Assembly: GCF_027923385.1 (NCBI RefSeq)
Contig: NZ_BSEC01000005.1
Location: forward strand, 105,361 to 169,360
DNA length: 64,000 bases
Reading direction: 5' to 3'
Origin: Methylocystis echinoides
Lineage (GTDB): Bacteria > Pseudomonadota > Alphaproteobacteria > Rhizobiales > Beijerinckiaceae
Part shown: positions 16,945 to 24,475 of the stretch, piece after piece
How positions within the stretch are numbered: position 1 is the stretch's first letter
Layout of the letters: each line of letters starts with the position of its first letter
The notes under the pieces: generated by a model
What the model saw: only the letters and a program-made list of their open reading frames with translations
What the model was told of the DNA's origin: nothing
Databases searched by the model: none
Made by a program: the position numbers and the translations under genes

Positions 16945-17126
16945 CAACCACGCAGCCGTTGCGGCGCTGCCTATCTCGTTCCGTCCAGCGCTTTTGGTGG
17001 GCGTCTCGCAAACGATCACCAATCCCCCCATCCTCAACGCTGTTCGGGACGAGACGATCCTAGGGGGACGAAGAGCATTCGAACGCCTATGGGAGACGGC
17101 CCGGCTTTAAGCTCAAACGACGAGGC
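16945..17126. repeat. Diverged copy of the segment at 1110-1201, plus unassigned DNA
   Basis: Bases 16945-17040 resemble 1110-1201 over about 90 bases. The parent element is unknown. 17041-17126 shows nothing I can name. Confidence 0.35.
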
Positions 17127-17198
17127 AAAGCCATCAAATGTGAGAATATCTTTTTGTCGATATTCTCACATTTGATGGCTTTTTGAGCGATATTCTCA
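17127..17198. repeat. Long perfect inverted repeat with an extra half-site
   Basis: Bases 17127-17150 are exactly complementary to 17159-17182 (24-base arms, 8-base loop TTTTTGTC). The inner part of each arm contains TGAGAATATC. A third copy in the right-arm orientation, GATATTCTCA, lies at 17189-17198. On the plus strand the right arm is followed by TTTT. It could be a protein-binding site array, a stable RNA hairpin, or a mobile-element end. It lies outside the neighbouring gene and the separate terminator at 17316-17351. Confidence 0.6.
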
Positions 17199-17315
17199 AG
17201 CCAAGATGGCCCCCAACAATGGGCCCTTTTCGATAGGTCAGCCTGCGGCGCTACATGCCTTAAATTTTTGCACTCACTTCGACCACATTTTCTCGCATTA
17301 GGCTTGGAAAGCGCG

Positions 17316-17351
17316 AAAAAAAGCCTCCCGCCCGGCACCGAACGCGAGGCT
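17316..17351 (-). terminator. Rho-independent terminator of the Spy-like gene
   Basis: On the minus strand AGCCTC and GAGGCT form a stem with a GC-rich interior and are followed directly by seven T. It lies 20 bases after the stop of the gene at 17372-18112. Confidence 0.65.
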
Positions 17352-17371
17352 GATTTTTTGAGACGATTGCG

Positions 17372-18112
17372 TCAGTGCTGCATGCCGCCCATGCCGCCAC
17401 CCATGCCGCCACCCTGGCCCATTCCCCCATGGCCCATGCTACCCATTCCCCCCATGCCGCCGCCCTCTCGCTGCATACTGCCCATCCCGCCGCGACCCAT
17501 CGACATGCCGACTTTCATCACACTCGTCAGCGTCTCGTTCGCGGCCTCCTTCTGATCGTCGCTCAGAGCGTTAAACAAGGGTTCGAGAGCAGCCTTCTGC
17601 GCCCGAACAACTTCGAGATGGTCGACCATATGGGTCCCCATCATTGAGAGCTGACCAAGAACGTCGTGCTTTCCGTCCATCTGATGCTCGTCGGCCGAGG
17701 CGCATTTCGCTGACGCCTTCTGGGCGATGGCGCGCCACGCATCGGCAAAGGCGTTCCATTGCGGCGTCTGTTGGTCAGTGATTTTCAGTTCCGTCCTGAG
17801 ATAAGCAAGCCGCGCGTCGAGATGTTCAGTGAATCCGCACATCATTTGCTTCATCATGTCGCCACCGCCACCGCCATGGTCCATGCCGCCCATGCCACCA
17901 TCGCCCATTCCCCCATGGCCCATGCCACCCATGCCACCCATGCCACCGTGGCCCATACCGCTGTGATCGGTGACCTTCGGCTGCGCCGGGGCGGGAGGAG
18001 GCGTTGGCGCTGCTTTCTGAGCCTGGGCTGTGCTGACCGCGCCGGCAACGAGGAAGAGGGCGGCGGCGCTTGTAATCAGCCAGCGCGAAGCAAATTTCTT
18101 CGTGTTTTTCAT
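17372..18112 (-). CDS. Exported Spy/CpxP-like (LTXXQ) protein with Met/His/Gly-rich repeats
   Basis: A 246-residue protein with a signal peptide (WLITSAAALFLVAGAVSTAQA). Two low-complexity blocks of GMGHGGMGGM-type repeats (about residues 48-85 and the last 40) flank a helical core: FTEHLDARLAYLRTELKITDQQTPQWNAF, AQKASAKCAS, LEPLFNALSDDQKEAANETL. The helical core is of the Spy/CpxP class of periplasmic chaperones and metal sensors. Met/His-rich repeats of this kind bind Cu(I)/Ag(I). The ATG at 18112 is preceded by GGAGGAG. It has its own terminator. A role in periplasmic copper buffering is inference. Confidence 0.7.
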   Translation of the reverse strand: MKNTKKFASRWLITSAAALFLVAGAVSTAQAQKAAPTPPPAPAQPKVTDHSGMGHGGMGGMGGMGHGGMGDGGMGGMDHGGGGGDMMKQMMCGFTEHLDARLAYLRTELKITDQQTPQWNAFADAWRAIAQKASAKCASADEHQMDGKHDVLGQLSMMGTHMVDHLEVVRAQKAALEPLFNALSDDQKEAANETLTSVMKVGMSMGRGGMGSMQREGGGMGGMGSMGHGGMGQGGGMGGGMGGMQH

Positions 18113-18212
18113 TGGATTGTCTCCTCCTGTTACGCCAGTCGCGTAATTACTTATCAGCGCGCGAACACTGCAACGATGGTGCTCGCAGCCTATAATTCGA
18201 TACCTGGCCGCA

Positions 18213-18368
18213 AAAGAGAAGGCTTTCAACCTCGCCTTCCGCTACATGAAAACTCGAATTTCCTTTCTCCTGGCGAATCCCATTCACCGCCTCGACAATT
18301 TGGCGCTGAAAAACCGCCTACCTGAAATCAGCGAAGCCGAAGGCGCAACCCACAAAGCGGAAGCATAA
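18213..18368 (+). pseudogene. arsC (phosphatase type), 3' fragment duplicate
   Basis: Reads KEKAFNLAFRYMKTRISFLL...RLDNLALKNRLPEISEAEGA, closely matching the last 50 residues of the arsC at 2687-3220. The P-loop and all three cysteines are absent. It begins abruptly after the promoter region of the Spy-like gene, which marks a recombination junction near 18210. Confidence 0.8.
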
Positions 18369-18370
18369 TC

Positions 18371-18535
18371 GTGACAATCACGATCTATCACAACCCTGCT
18401 TGCCGGCCAATCGTCGTAACGCCGAAGGGCGCGCGACTGTGCCGTCCTTCCGAGGCCGTGCTCGACATTCTGCCCAACCCGGACATTGGCGAGTTCACTA
18501 AGGAAGACGGGGGCCTATCGGGCACAGCCCCCTAA
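18371..18535 (+). pseudogene. arsC (glutaredoxin type) with internal deletion
   Basis: GTG start 2 bases after the previous fragment, in the same arrangement as the intact pair. The 54 residues VTITIYHNPAC then jump to RPIVVTPKGARLCRPSEAV and PNPDIGEFTKEDG. About 80 residues (GTSRNTL to LIN) are deleted in frame, so the catalytic Cys remains but most of the domain is gone. Ends at TAA 18533-18535. A short product could be made, but it is unlikely to reduce arsenate. Confidence 0.75.
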
Positions 18536-18665
18536 AATCCGAAAAAAAGGCTTTTTCGCATGTCGCTTCCTACGGGCTGACCTACATTAATCAACGGTCC
18601 GCGACCGATGCTTCTGCCCGTGCCAAGTTTAAAGGCGCACGAGGCCCAAAGGCGCTTCGTTCCCT

Positions 18666-19667
18666 ATGAAAATCGTGGCCTTCGAGATCCAACCCCGGGA
18701 GGTGAGTTCTTTTGAGCGCTTGAGGGCGGAGCATGAGGTTGTTCTGCTTGACGAGCCCCTGCGCGCGGCTAACTCAAAACAGTTTCGAGACGCGGAAGTT
18801 ATATGTCCCTTTCTCTATTCCGAGCTCAGCGCCCACGTTTTGCAAGACATGCCGCAGATCAAAATGATTGCTACACGGTCGACTGGCTATGACCACATCA
18901 ACCTGAAATACTGCAAAGAAAAAGGAATCGTGGTCTCCAATGTTCCGAGCTACGGCGAGGCTACGGTTGCCGAACATGTGTTCGCTTTATTACTCACGAT
19001 TAGTCACAATTTGCGCGAGGCCATCGACCGCGCTCGCAACGGCGAATTCAGCCCCATTGGCCTCGAGGGGTTTGACTTGGCTGGGAAGACACTCGGCGTC
19101 ATTGGTGTCGGATCTATCGGCCGACACGTCGTCCGGATTGCCCGCGGATTCGAGATGAACGTAATAGCCTTTGACCTCAAACCAGACGCTCGCCTCGCAG
19201 CCGAACTTGGCTTCCGTTATATGCCGCTTAATGCCGTGTTCGAGCAAGCCGACATCTTGACGTTGCATGTACCGGCTATGCCGGTAACCAACAACATGAT
19301 CTCTACGGGTGAGTTTGCAAGGATGAAGGACGGCGTAGTTCTGATAAATACCGCCCGCGGAAGCTTGATTGAGCCGAGAGCGTTGATCCAAGCCCTACAT
19401 AGTCGAAAAGTCGCAGCAGCCGGCCTAGATGTCATGCCTGACGAGCCGATGATTCGGGAGGAAGCCGAACTGATCTGTTCGTTTTTCTGCGAGCGACATG
19501 ATCTGCGAAATCTGGTCGCTGACCATATCCTGCTGAGAATGTCGAACGTGGTTATAACGCCACACAGCGCCTTTAACACCGTAGAAGCGATGGGGCGGAT
19601 TCTGAAAACGACAATCGCCAATATCGAAGCTTTCGCAGCGGGAACCGCTCAAAACGTAGTGAACTGA
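18666..19667 (+). CDS. D-isomer-specific 2-hydroxyacid dehydrogenase (D-lactate dehydrogenase-like)
   Basis: A 333-residue NAD-dependent dehydrogenase that would interconvert a 2-oxoacid (pyruvate or similar) and its D-2-hydroxyacid. The NAD-binding Rossmann motif is KTLGVIGVGSIGRHVVRIA. Catalytic residues expected in the family are present: Arg in NTARGSLIE, Glu in the DEP segment (MPDEPMI), and His in ITPHSAFNT. Position and sequence give no link to arsenic. With PPK2, the glycosidases and the N-ATPase it may belong to an energy or fermentation stress set. Substrate is not known. Confidence 0.85.
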   Translation: MKIVAFEIQPREVSSFERLRAEHEVVLLDEPLRAANSKQFRDAEVICPFLYSELSAHVLQDMPQIKMIATRSTGYDHINLKYCKEKGIVVSNVPSYGEATVAEHVFALLLTISHNLREAIDRARNGEFSPIGLEGFDLAGKTLGVIGVGSIGRHVVRIARGFEMNVIAFDLKPDARLAAELGFRYMPLNAVFEQADILTLHVPAMPVTNNMISTGEFARMKDGVVLINTARGSLIEPRALIQALHSRKVAAAGLDVMPDEPMIREEAELICSFFCERHDLRNLVADHILLRMSNVVITPHSAFNTVEAMGRILKTTIANIEAFAAGTAQNVVN

Positions 19668-19871
19668 AGTCGCCCGATCGAACAATCCTGTGAGTGAACG
19701 CGCACGCTTGCTCTTATAGGGGCACGATGACGACGGCGGTGGCGAGGAGAAGGCTAGCCACATCTGAGCTTCGTCGTTCTGGAAAAACGGGATGGCCCAG
19801 CAAGCTACCTCCCCTCTGTAAAAGCCTTGCATTGACAAAGTTTGGGCTAGCGCAGTCGGCACGGCGATGGA

Positions 19872-20125
19872 TCATTTCTGTTGAAAGAGGTAGTGATGGC
19901 TCTTCGGGTCGCTTCCGGCTGCGTACAAGCTTTCGGCTTTTCTTGCAGTGGAACCGCATAGACGTGGCTGCGGCTTGGATATGGTCATGGCTGGCAACGC
20001 CCTTGAATATGGAGCTTGCTCTTTGGCTTAAGCATCAGCGCTTTCAAATGAGTTTTGGTTTTTTGAATTTCGGAACGGCAATCACTAAAGGTAGCCCCAG
20101 TGAGTGCGGCGGAAAAGCCTAGGTG
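19872..20125 (-). pseudogene. Family 2 (ExxKTKSDW) exported protein, second decayed copy
   Basis: The minus strand reads FSAALTGATFSDCRSEIQKTKTHLKAL. After frame changes it continues GVASHDHIQAAATSMRFH and finally SHHYLFQQK with a TGA at 19872-19874. The order of segments matches the intact proteins at 26513-26860 and 27262-27621, but the segment between the TSMRxH helix and the SHxYLY end is mostly lost, as in the copy at 9211-9504. The stretch 20126-20359 up to the IS66 end holds nothing else I can support. Confidence 0.55.
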
Positions 20126-20351
20126 TGGGTTCTGATCAGCTCGTTCTGACGAGGGCGTGAAGCGCGATCGTCGATTGAGGCCTGAATTCGGTCTGTGCCT
20201 TGGGAGACAGCCGGGAACCACATCAACTCTGCAGCCGCCTTTGGGCGCTCCATGCATCTCCCGGCTACCTGGCGGACAGCAGCAATTTAAATTTGCCGGC
20301 ACCCGCTTACTTAAGAGTCATCTGGGTCCAACGGAAAGGGGAGGCTAGTCA

Positions 20352-20359
20352 CACCCTCC
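20352..20359. repeat. Target-site duplication of IS66, left copy
   Basis: CACCCTCC, identical to 22910-22917; 8 bp is the usual IS66 duplication length. Confidence 0.8.
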
Positions 20360-20400
20360 GTAAGCCTACGCCGTAGGCCGCAGGGGGAGGTCCGGCTCGC

Positions 20401-22011
20401 CTACGCGGCCAGGGCCGAGGCGGCCTGATCTTTTTTGCGCCAGTTCCACGGCAGCAGTTCATCGAGCCGATGCGCGGGGTGCGCGGCGATGCGGGCGAGG
20501 ACGTCGGCGAGCCAGACCTGCGGATCGACGCCGTTCATCTTCGCCGTGACGATGAGGCTGTACATCGCCGCGGCGCGTTGACCGCCGCGGTCGGAGCCGC
20601 AGAACAACCAGCTCTTCCGGCCAAGGGCGATGCCTCTCAGGCCGCGTTCCGCGGCATTGTTCGACAAGCACACGCGCCCGTCGCCGAGGAACAGCGTGAA
20701 GGCCGGCCAGCGCTTCAGCATGTACTGGATCGCCTTGGCGAGATCGTGCCCGCGCGAGAGTTTGGCGAGTTGTTCGCGCAGATAGCTTTCCAGCGCGTCG
20801 ACGAGCGGGCGGCTCGACGCCTGTCGAACGACGAGACGTTCCTCCGCGCTCTTGCCGTTGATCGACCGCTCGATCGCAAACAGCGCGTCGATCCGGCGCA
20901 CAATTTCGATGGCGATCGGCGACAGCGGGATCTCCTTTTTCCCCGCCGCCTTGCGCCGGGCATTCTCGTCGATGTCCGCCATTGCGAAGAACGGGCGCCG
21001 CGCATGGACCCAACACGCGGCCTCGCGGATCGGGCCGGGCTTGCGCCCCGCCAGATACAGCTTGTTGTAGCCCTCATAGGCGTCTGCTTGCAGGATGCCG
21101 GAATAAGTCGCCAGATGGCCTTGCGGATGTTCGCCGCGCCGGTCACGCGAGTAATAGAACATCGCCGCCGGCGGCCCGGCGCCGCCGAAGGGCGCATCGT
21201 CGCGGACATAGACCCAACAGCGCCCGGTGTCGGTCTTGCCCTTGGCCAGCACGGGAACCGTCGTGTCGTCCCCATGCAGCCTCTCCGCCGCCAGCACATG
21301 CGCCTCGACGCGGCGCCGCAGCGGGGCGAGCGCGGCGCAGATGGAGCCGACGGCGTCGGCCATGGTCGACAAGGCAATCGGCGCGCCTTCGAGCGCATAG
21401 CGCTCGGCCTGACGGTTCAGCGGCTGATGCTGGCCGAACTTCTCGAAGGCGATCATCGCCAAAAGGCTCGGCCCCGCCCAGCCGCGCGCGACGACATGAA
21501 ACGGCGCCGGCGCCTGTGTGACCTTCTCGCAGTCCCGGCAGGTGAACTTCTCCCGCACGGTCTCCACGACCTTCCACTGGCGCGGCGTCGTCTCCAGCGT
21601 CCGCGTCACATCCTCGCCGAGCTTGCGCAGGCGCGGGCCGCCGCAGCAGGCGCAGGCCTTCGGCGCCTCGATCACCACGCGTTCGCGCGGCAGATGGTCG
21701 GGGAAGGTGTTGCGCTCCGGTCGCTTGCGCTCGAAACTGGCGACAGTGGTCGTTTTGGCGACGGCGCGCTCCGCGGCGAGTTCGTCTTCCGTCGCGCTCG
21801 CTTCCAGCTCTTCGAGTTCGAGCGACAACTGATCGAACAGCCGCGCCGAGCGCTCCGACTTTTGCCCGTAGATCTGGCGCTGCAATTTGGCGATCTGGAG
21901 CTTTTGCGCGGCGATCAGCGCCATGTCTTCCGACGCCTTCGCAAGCGCGACGGCGAGCTGCGCTTTCAGCACGGCGTTTTCGTCGAGAAGAGCTTTGGCC
22001 GCAGCGTCCAT
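20401..22011 (-). CDS. tnpC: IS66 transposase TnpC
   Basis: A 536-residue IS66 transposase. An N-terminal leucine-rich/helical region (LLDENAVLKAQL, LQRQIYGQKSERSARL) is followed by a zinc-finger-like segment (CACCGGPRLRKLGEDVT ... FTCRDCEKV), the catalytic domain (LHGDDTTVPVLAKG with the first Asp, TGRCWVYVRDD, LQADAYEGYNKLY), and the C-terminal IS66 domain (NNAAERGLRGIALGRKSWLFCGSDRGG). Catalyses cut-and-paste or copying of the element. Intact. A long open frame on the opposite strand is its shadow. Confidence 0.93.
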   Translation of the reverse strand: MDAAAKALLDENAVLKAQLAVALAKASEDMALIAAQKLQIAKLQRQIYGQKSERSARLFDQLSLELEELEASATEDELAAERAVAKTTTVASFERKRPERNTFPDHLPRERVVIEAPKACACCGGPRLRKLGEDVTRTLETTPRQWKVVETVREKFTCRDCEKVTQAPAPFHVVARGWAGPSLLAMIAFEKFGQHQPLNRQAERYALEGAPIALSTMADAVGSICAALAPLRRRVEAHVLAAERLHGDDTTVPVLAKGKTDTGRCWVYVRDDAPFGGAGPPAAMFYYSRDRRGEHPQGHLATYSGILQADAYEGYNKLYLAGRKPGPIREAACWVHARRPFFAMADIDENARRKAAGKKEIPLSPIAIEIVRRIDALFAIERSINGKSAEERLVVRQASSRPLVDALESYLREQLAKLSRGHDLAKAIQYMLKRWPAFTLFLGDGRVCLSNNAAERGLRGIALGRKSWLFCGSDRGGQRAAAMYSLIVTAKMNGVDPQVWLADVLARIAAHPAHRLDELLPWNWRKKDQAASALAA

Positions 22012-22083
22012 GAGGCGAAGTGAATCACAATTCCCGTGATTTGTGGCGCCTCAAAATGCAGTCGACCCCAGCTTTTTTGCGTC

Positions 22084-22431
22084 TCACCCCGCGCTTTGCG
22101 GCCTGAAGGTGAGTTGCGGGTTTCGCCAATCGATTCCTTCCAGCATATAGGCCATCTGCCCGGCCGAGATCGACACCGCGCCCGCGCTCGCCGTGGGCCA
22201 GATGAACTTTCCGCGGTCGAGCCGCTTGGCGTAAAGCGACAGGCCGATCCCGTCGTGCCAGAGGATTTTCGCGAGATCGCCGCGGCGTCCCCGAAAAATG
22301 TAAAGGTCGCCCGCGTGCGGGTCGCGCTTCAACTGCTCCTGCACCTGCAGCGCCAGACCCTGCATGCCGCGCCGCATGTCGGTATGGCCGGTCGCGATCC
22401 AGACCCGGCAGCCCGCCGGCAGCGGGATCAT
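22084..22431 (-). CDS. tnpB: IS66 accessory protein TnpB
   Basis: A 115-residue IS66 Orf2 protein (MIPLPAGCRVWIATGHTDMR, QGLALQVQEQLKRDPHAG, YIFRGRRGDLAKILWHDGIG, LSLYAKRLDRGKF). Needed for IS66 transposition in studied cases; the molecular role is unclear. It overlaps tnpA by 4 bases (ATGA). Confidence 0.92.
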   Translation of the reverse strand: MIPLPAGCRVWIATGHTDMRRGMQGLALQVQEQLKRDPHAGDLYIFRGRRGDLAKILWHDGIGLSLYAKRLDRGKFIWPTASAGAVSISAGQMAYMLEGIDWRNPQLTFRPQSAG

Positions 22432-22799
22432 CGGCGCAGCGCCTTCACGACCCGAGACAGCGCGGCAGTCTCCACATCAGCCCACACAATGATCCGATCA
22501 CCCTCGGCGAGCACGATCTCCATCTGGCCGATAGACCCTGGAGCGGAATATTCCGCCGTCGCGTCCGGCGTGATCGTTACGGGCAGGATCGGCGCGAGTT
22601 CCTGCGGCGCGGCCAGCTCGACGCCGAACTGCCGGCGCCAGGTGAAGAGCTGGTTGGCGTTGAGGTCGTGCCGGCGCGCCACCTCGGCGATCGAAGCTCC
22701 GTCCTCGAGGCTCTCGTCGACGATCCGGCGTTTCTCATCGAGAGACCATGATCGACGCTTGCGCCTGAGCGCCGCCGGATCTGCATCGTTGCCCGACAT
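22428..22799 (-). CDS. tnpA: IS66 accessory protein TnpA
   Basis: A 123-residue IS66 Orf1 protein with a helix-turn-helix (RRSWSLDEKRRIVDESLEDG, SIAEVARRHDLNANQLFTWR). The ATG at 22799 gives MSGNDADPAALRRKRR; a longer frame to 22868 is possible but lacks family similarity. Probably binds the element ends. Confidence 0.88.
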   Translation of the reverse strand: MSGNDADPAALRRKRRSWSLDEKRRIVDESLEDGASIAEVARRHDLNANQLFTWRRQFGVELAAPQELAPILPVTITPDATAEYSAPGSIGQMEIVLAEGDRIIVWADVETAALSRVVKALRR

Positions 22800-22909
22800 C
22801 AGCGATAGTGTCCGCTTGTATCTGAAGTGGACACGATCATCGCGCCACCCGTCAGGCAGATATCTCAAAAACTGAGATCAATGCCAGGCGGCCGCTCCCG
22901 GAGGAATAC

Positions 22910-22917
22910 CACCCTCC
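22910..22917. repeat. Target-site duplication of IS66, right copy
   Basis: CACCCTCC, identical to 20352-20359. Confidence 0.8.
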
Positions 22918-22945
22918 CAACACCCTAGGGGCTTAAAAGACGGCA

Positions 22946-23281
22946 ATGGAAGAATCATACGGCGCCCCTGCGGAACGCATCATGGTCCCGGCTCCTCGCG
23001 GCGGGGTCAACCGAGGCGACCTGCTCATCATCAAAAAGCTCTGTGGCGTAGCGGTAAGTGCGGCAGATGAAGGAGAAGAAGTCGAGATTATGGTCGAAGG
23101 GTGCTTCGATTTCCCAAAAGCTGCCTGCGCTTTGACTCTTGGCTCCCCAGCTTACTGGGACATGGCGGCGAAGCAGATTACCGCAAACGCGCACGGTAAT
23201 CCACGGATCGGCGTCGCAATCGGGGCCGCACCGTTGGAAGCGCAAATCGTTCGGGTTCGGCTCGATGGATTTATTGCATGA
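22946..23281 (+). CDS. DUF2190-type (capsid-cement-like) protein
   Basis: A 111-residue beta-rich protein that follows the DUF2190 pattern: GGVNRGDLLIIKKLCGVAVSAADEGEEVEIMVEGCFDFPKA, then a GSPAYWDMAAKQITANAHGN segment and a final RIGVAIGAAPLEAQIVRVRLDG. In phages such proteins decorate capsids. No other phage gene is in the window, so this is either a prophage leftover or a co-opted protein. There is no clear ribosome-binding site. The IS66 insertion sits only 28 bases upstream and may have removed its promoter. Confidence 0.6.
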   Translation: MEESYGAPAERIMVPAPRGGVNRGDLLIIKKLCGVAVSAADEGEEVEIMVEGCFDFPKAACALTLGSPAYWDMAAKQITANAHGNPRIGVAIGAAPLEAQIVRVRLDGFIA

Positions 23282-23395
23282 TCGATCGCATGCTTTGCTA
23301 TCGTCACGGCAGGCATCCCTGCTTCTCCTGTACTAAACGTAAACTGCAGAAAACAGCGAAATACCTGGGCCGCGTGCTAGAAGGAGGAGCAGGAG

Positions 23396-23581
23396 ATGAA
23401 AAAGGGTTTTCGCGAGGATTACGCGTGGTTGTGCCCGATAGGATCCCTTTTGCTAGCGAGCCTTATCCTGATCGCCTTTGGTCTCACTTGGTGGGACACC
23501 CTTCTTTTGGTCGGGATGTTAGCATGTCCTCTTAACTGGCTTTGGCTTTTGTTCTTTGGTGAGAAACGACAGCGATCGTAA
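23396..23581 (+). CDS. Small two-span membrane protein
   Basis: A 61-residue protein with a very strong ribosome-binding site (AGGAGGAGCAGGAG) and two membrane spans (IGSLLLASLILIAFGLTWW and TLLLVGMLACPLNWLWLLFF) flanked by charged ends. The LACPL turn is shared with the DUF2933-type protein at 44192-44401. Function unknown. It stands alone between DUF2190 and the convergent ppk2. Confidence 0.6.
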   Translation: MKKGFREDYAWLCPIGSLLLASLILIAFGLTWWDTLLLVGMLACPLNWLWLLFFGEKRQRS

Positions 23582-23628
23582 GGCGCTTCTGCGAACTATC
23601 CCCGCTCATTGCGCCGCCCGCATGTCCT

Positions 23629-24405
23629 CTATGGCGCCATCACGCCTCTGGTAAGAAGCGTTTCATCAAAGAGGAAAACCCTATTCGGATCGGGAAATTC
23701 GGCGTGGCCCTTCTTGCCGTGATAGGTACAACGAGACAATAAATCGCGTATCACATTAAGACGAGTGGACGGTTTATCGTCAGCTTTCACGACAGTCCAA
23801 GGCGCAAAAACACTATGGGTTCTTCTCAGCATTTCGTCACGAGCCTTCGAATAGGCGTCCCAGTGTTCTAGCGCTGTCTCATCAATCGGGCTAACTTTCC
23901 ATTGGCGCAAAGGGTCGCTTCGACGGCGTTCAAGACGTTTCTTCTGTTCATCCTGGCTGATATCGAGGTAATATTTGATCAGGGTGAAACCGCAGTGGAC
24001 GAGTAACTGTTCGAACATCGGCACAGTTCGCATAAACTGCTCATATTCGTCATCTGTGCAAAAGCCCATGACGCGCTCCACCCCCGCGCGATTATACCAA
24101 CTGCGATTAAAAATGACGATTTCGCCACTGGTGGGCAGATAGGGCGTATAGCGCTGGAAATACCACGCTTTCTGATCGCGATCTGAGGGCTTGCCGAGCG
24201 CTCCGATACGAGATTCGCGCGGGGATAAATGTTCCGTGATACGCTTTGCAGTTCCATCTTTGCCGGCTGCGTCACGCCCTTCAAGAATCACCAAGACTTT
24301 TTGTTCGCCTTTGATCACGTGCTTGTGGAATCTTACGAGCTCCACTTGCGCGTTGTGCATCGCTTCGGCGTAGGCCTCGTCTTGTTTTTCTGATTTCTTG
24401 CCCAT
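23629..24405 (-). CDS. ppk2: Polyphosphate kinase 2
   Basis: A 258-residue PPK2 enzyme that moves phosphate between polyphosphate and nucleotides. Walker A is GRDAAGKDG (residues 43-51). The lid and Walker B regions are visible as GKPSDRDQKAWYFQRY, PTSGEIVIFNRSWYNRAGVERVMGF and KRLERRRSDPLRQWKVSPID. The C-terminus DPNRVFLFDETLLTRG is of the long single-domain type. Direction (ADP or GDP as acceptor) cannot be told. Its neighbourhood includes a glycosidase and, further away, the N-ATPase, consistent with energy stress. Confidence 0.9.
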   Translation of the reverse strand: MGKKSEKQDEAYAEAMHNAQVELVRFHKHVIKGEQKVLVILEGRDAAGKDGTAKRITEHLSPRESRIGALGKPSDRDQKAWYFQRYTPYLPTSGEIVIFNRSWYNRAGVERVMGFCTDDEYEQFMRTVPMFEQLLVHCGFTLIKYYLDISQDEQKKRLERRRSDPLRQWKVSPIDETALEHWDAYSKARDEMLRRTHSVFAPWTVVKADDKPSTRLNVIRDLLSRCTYHGKKGHAEFPDPNRVFLFDETLLTRGVMAP

Positions 24406-24475
24406 GCTGATTTCCCGCTAAATGCAATACCTACAAAATAGGCTCGCTTTGCTGAGCCTGCAGCCGAAACACGGC

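Larger units (their letters stand above)
20360..22909 (-). mobile_element. Complete IS66-family insertion sequence
   Basis: A 2550-base element with all three IS66 genes on the minus strand (order tnpA, tnpB, tnpC). The ends are imperfect inverted repeats starting GTA (left GTAAGCCTACGCCG, right end read inwards GTATTCCTCCGGGA, both followed by GGCCGC). It is flanked by the direct repeat CACCCTCC. Intact genes and an exact duplication indicate a recent insertion. It landed between the dehydrogenase region and the DUF2190 gene without breaking a recognisable frame. Confidence 0.85.

Noticed and set aside
17375..17960. Possible CRISPR-like repeats
   Set aside because: The GGCATGGGCCATGGG-type repeats are codons for GMGHGG repeats of the Spy-like gene and are neither regularly spaced nor separated by unique spacers.
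19694..20122. A 142-codon plus-strand frame after the dehydrogenase
   Set aside because: Its second half is the reverse of the decayed family 2 gene; the first half shows no homology.
20470..22023. A 517-codon open frame opposite the IS66 transposase
   Set aside because: It is the shadow of tnpC; no domain could be recognised.
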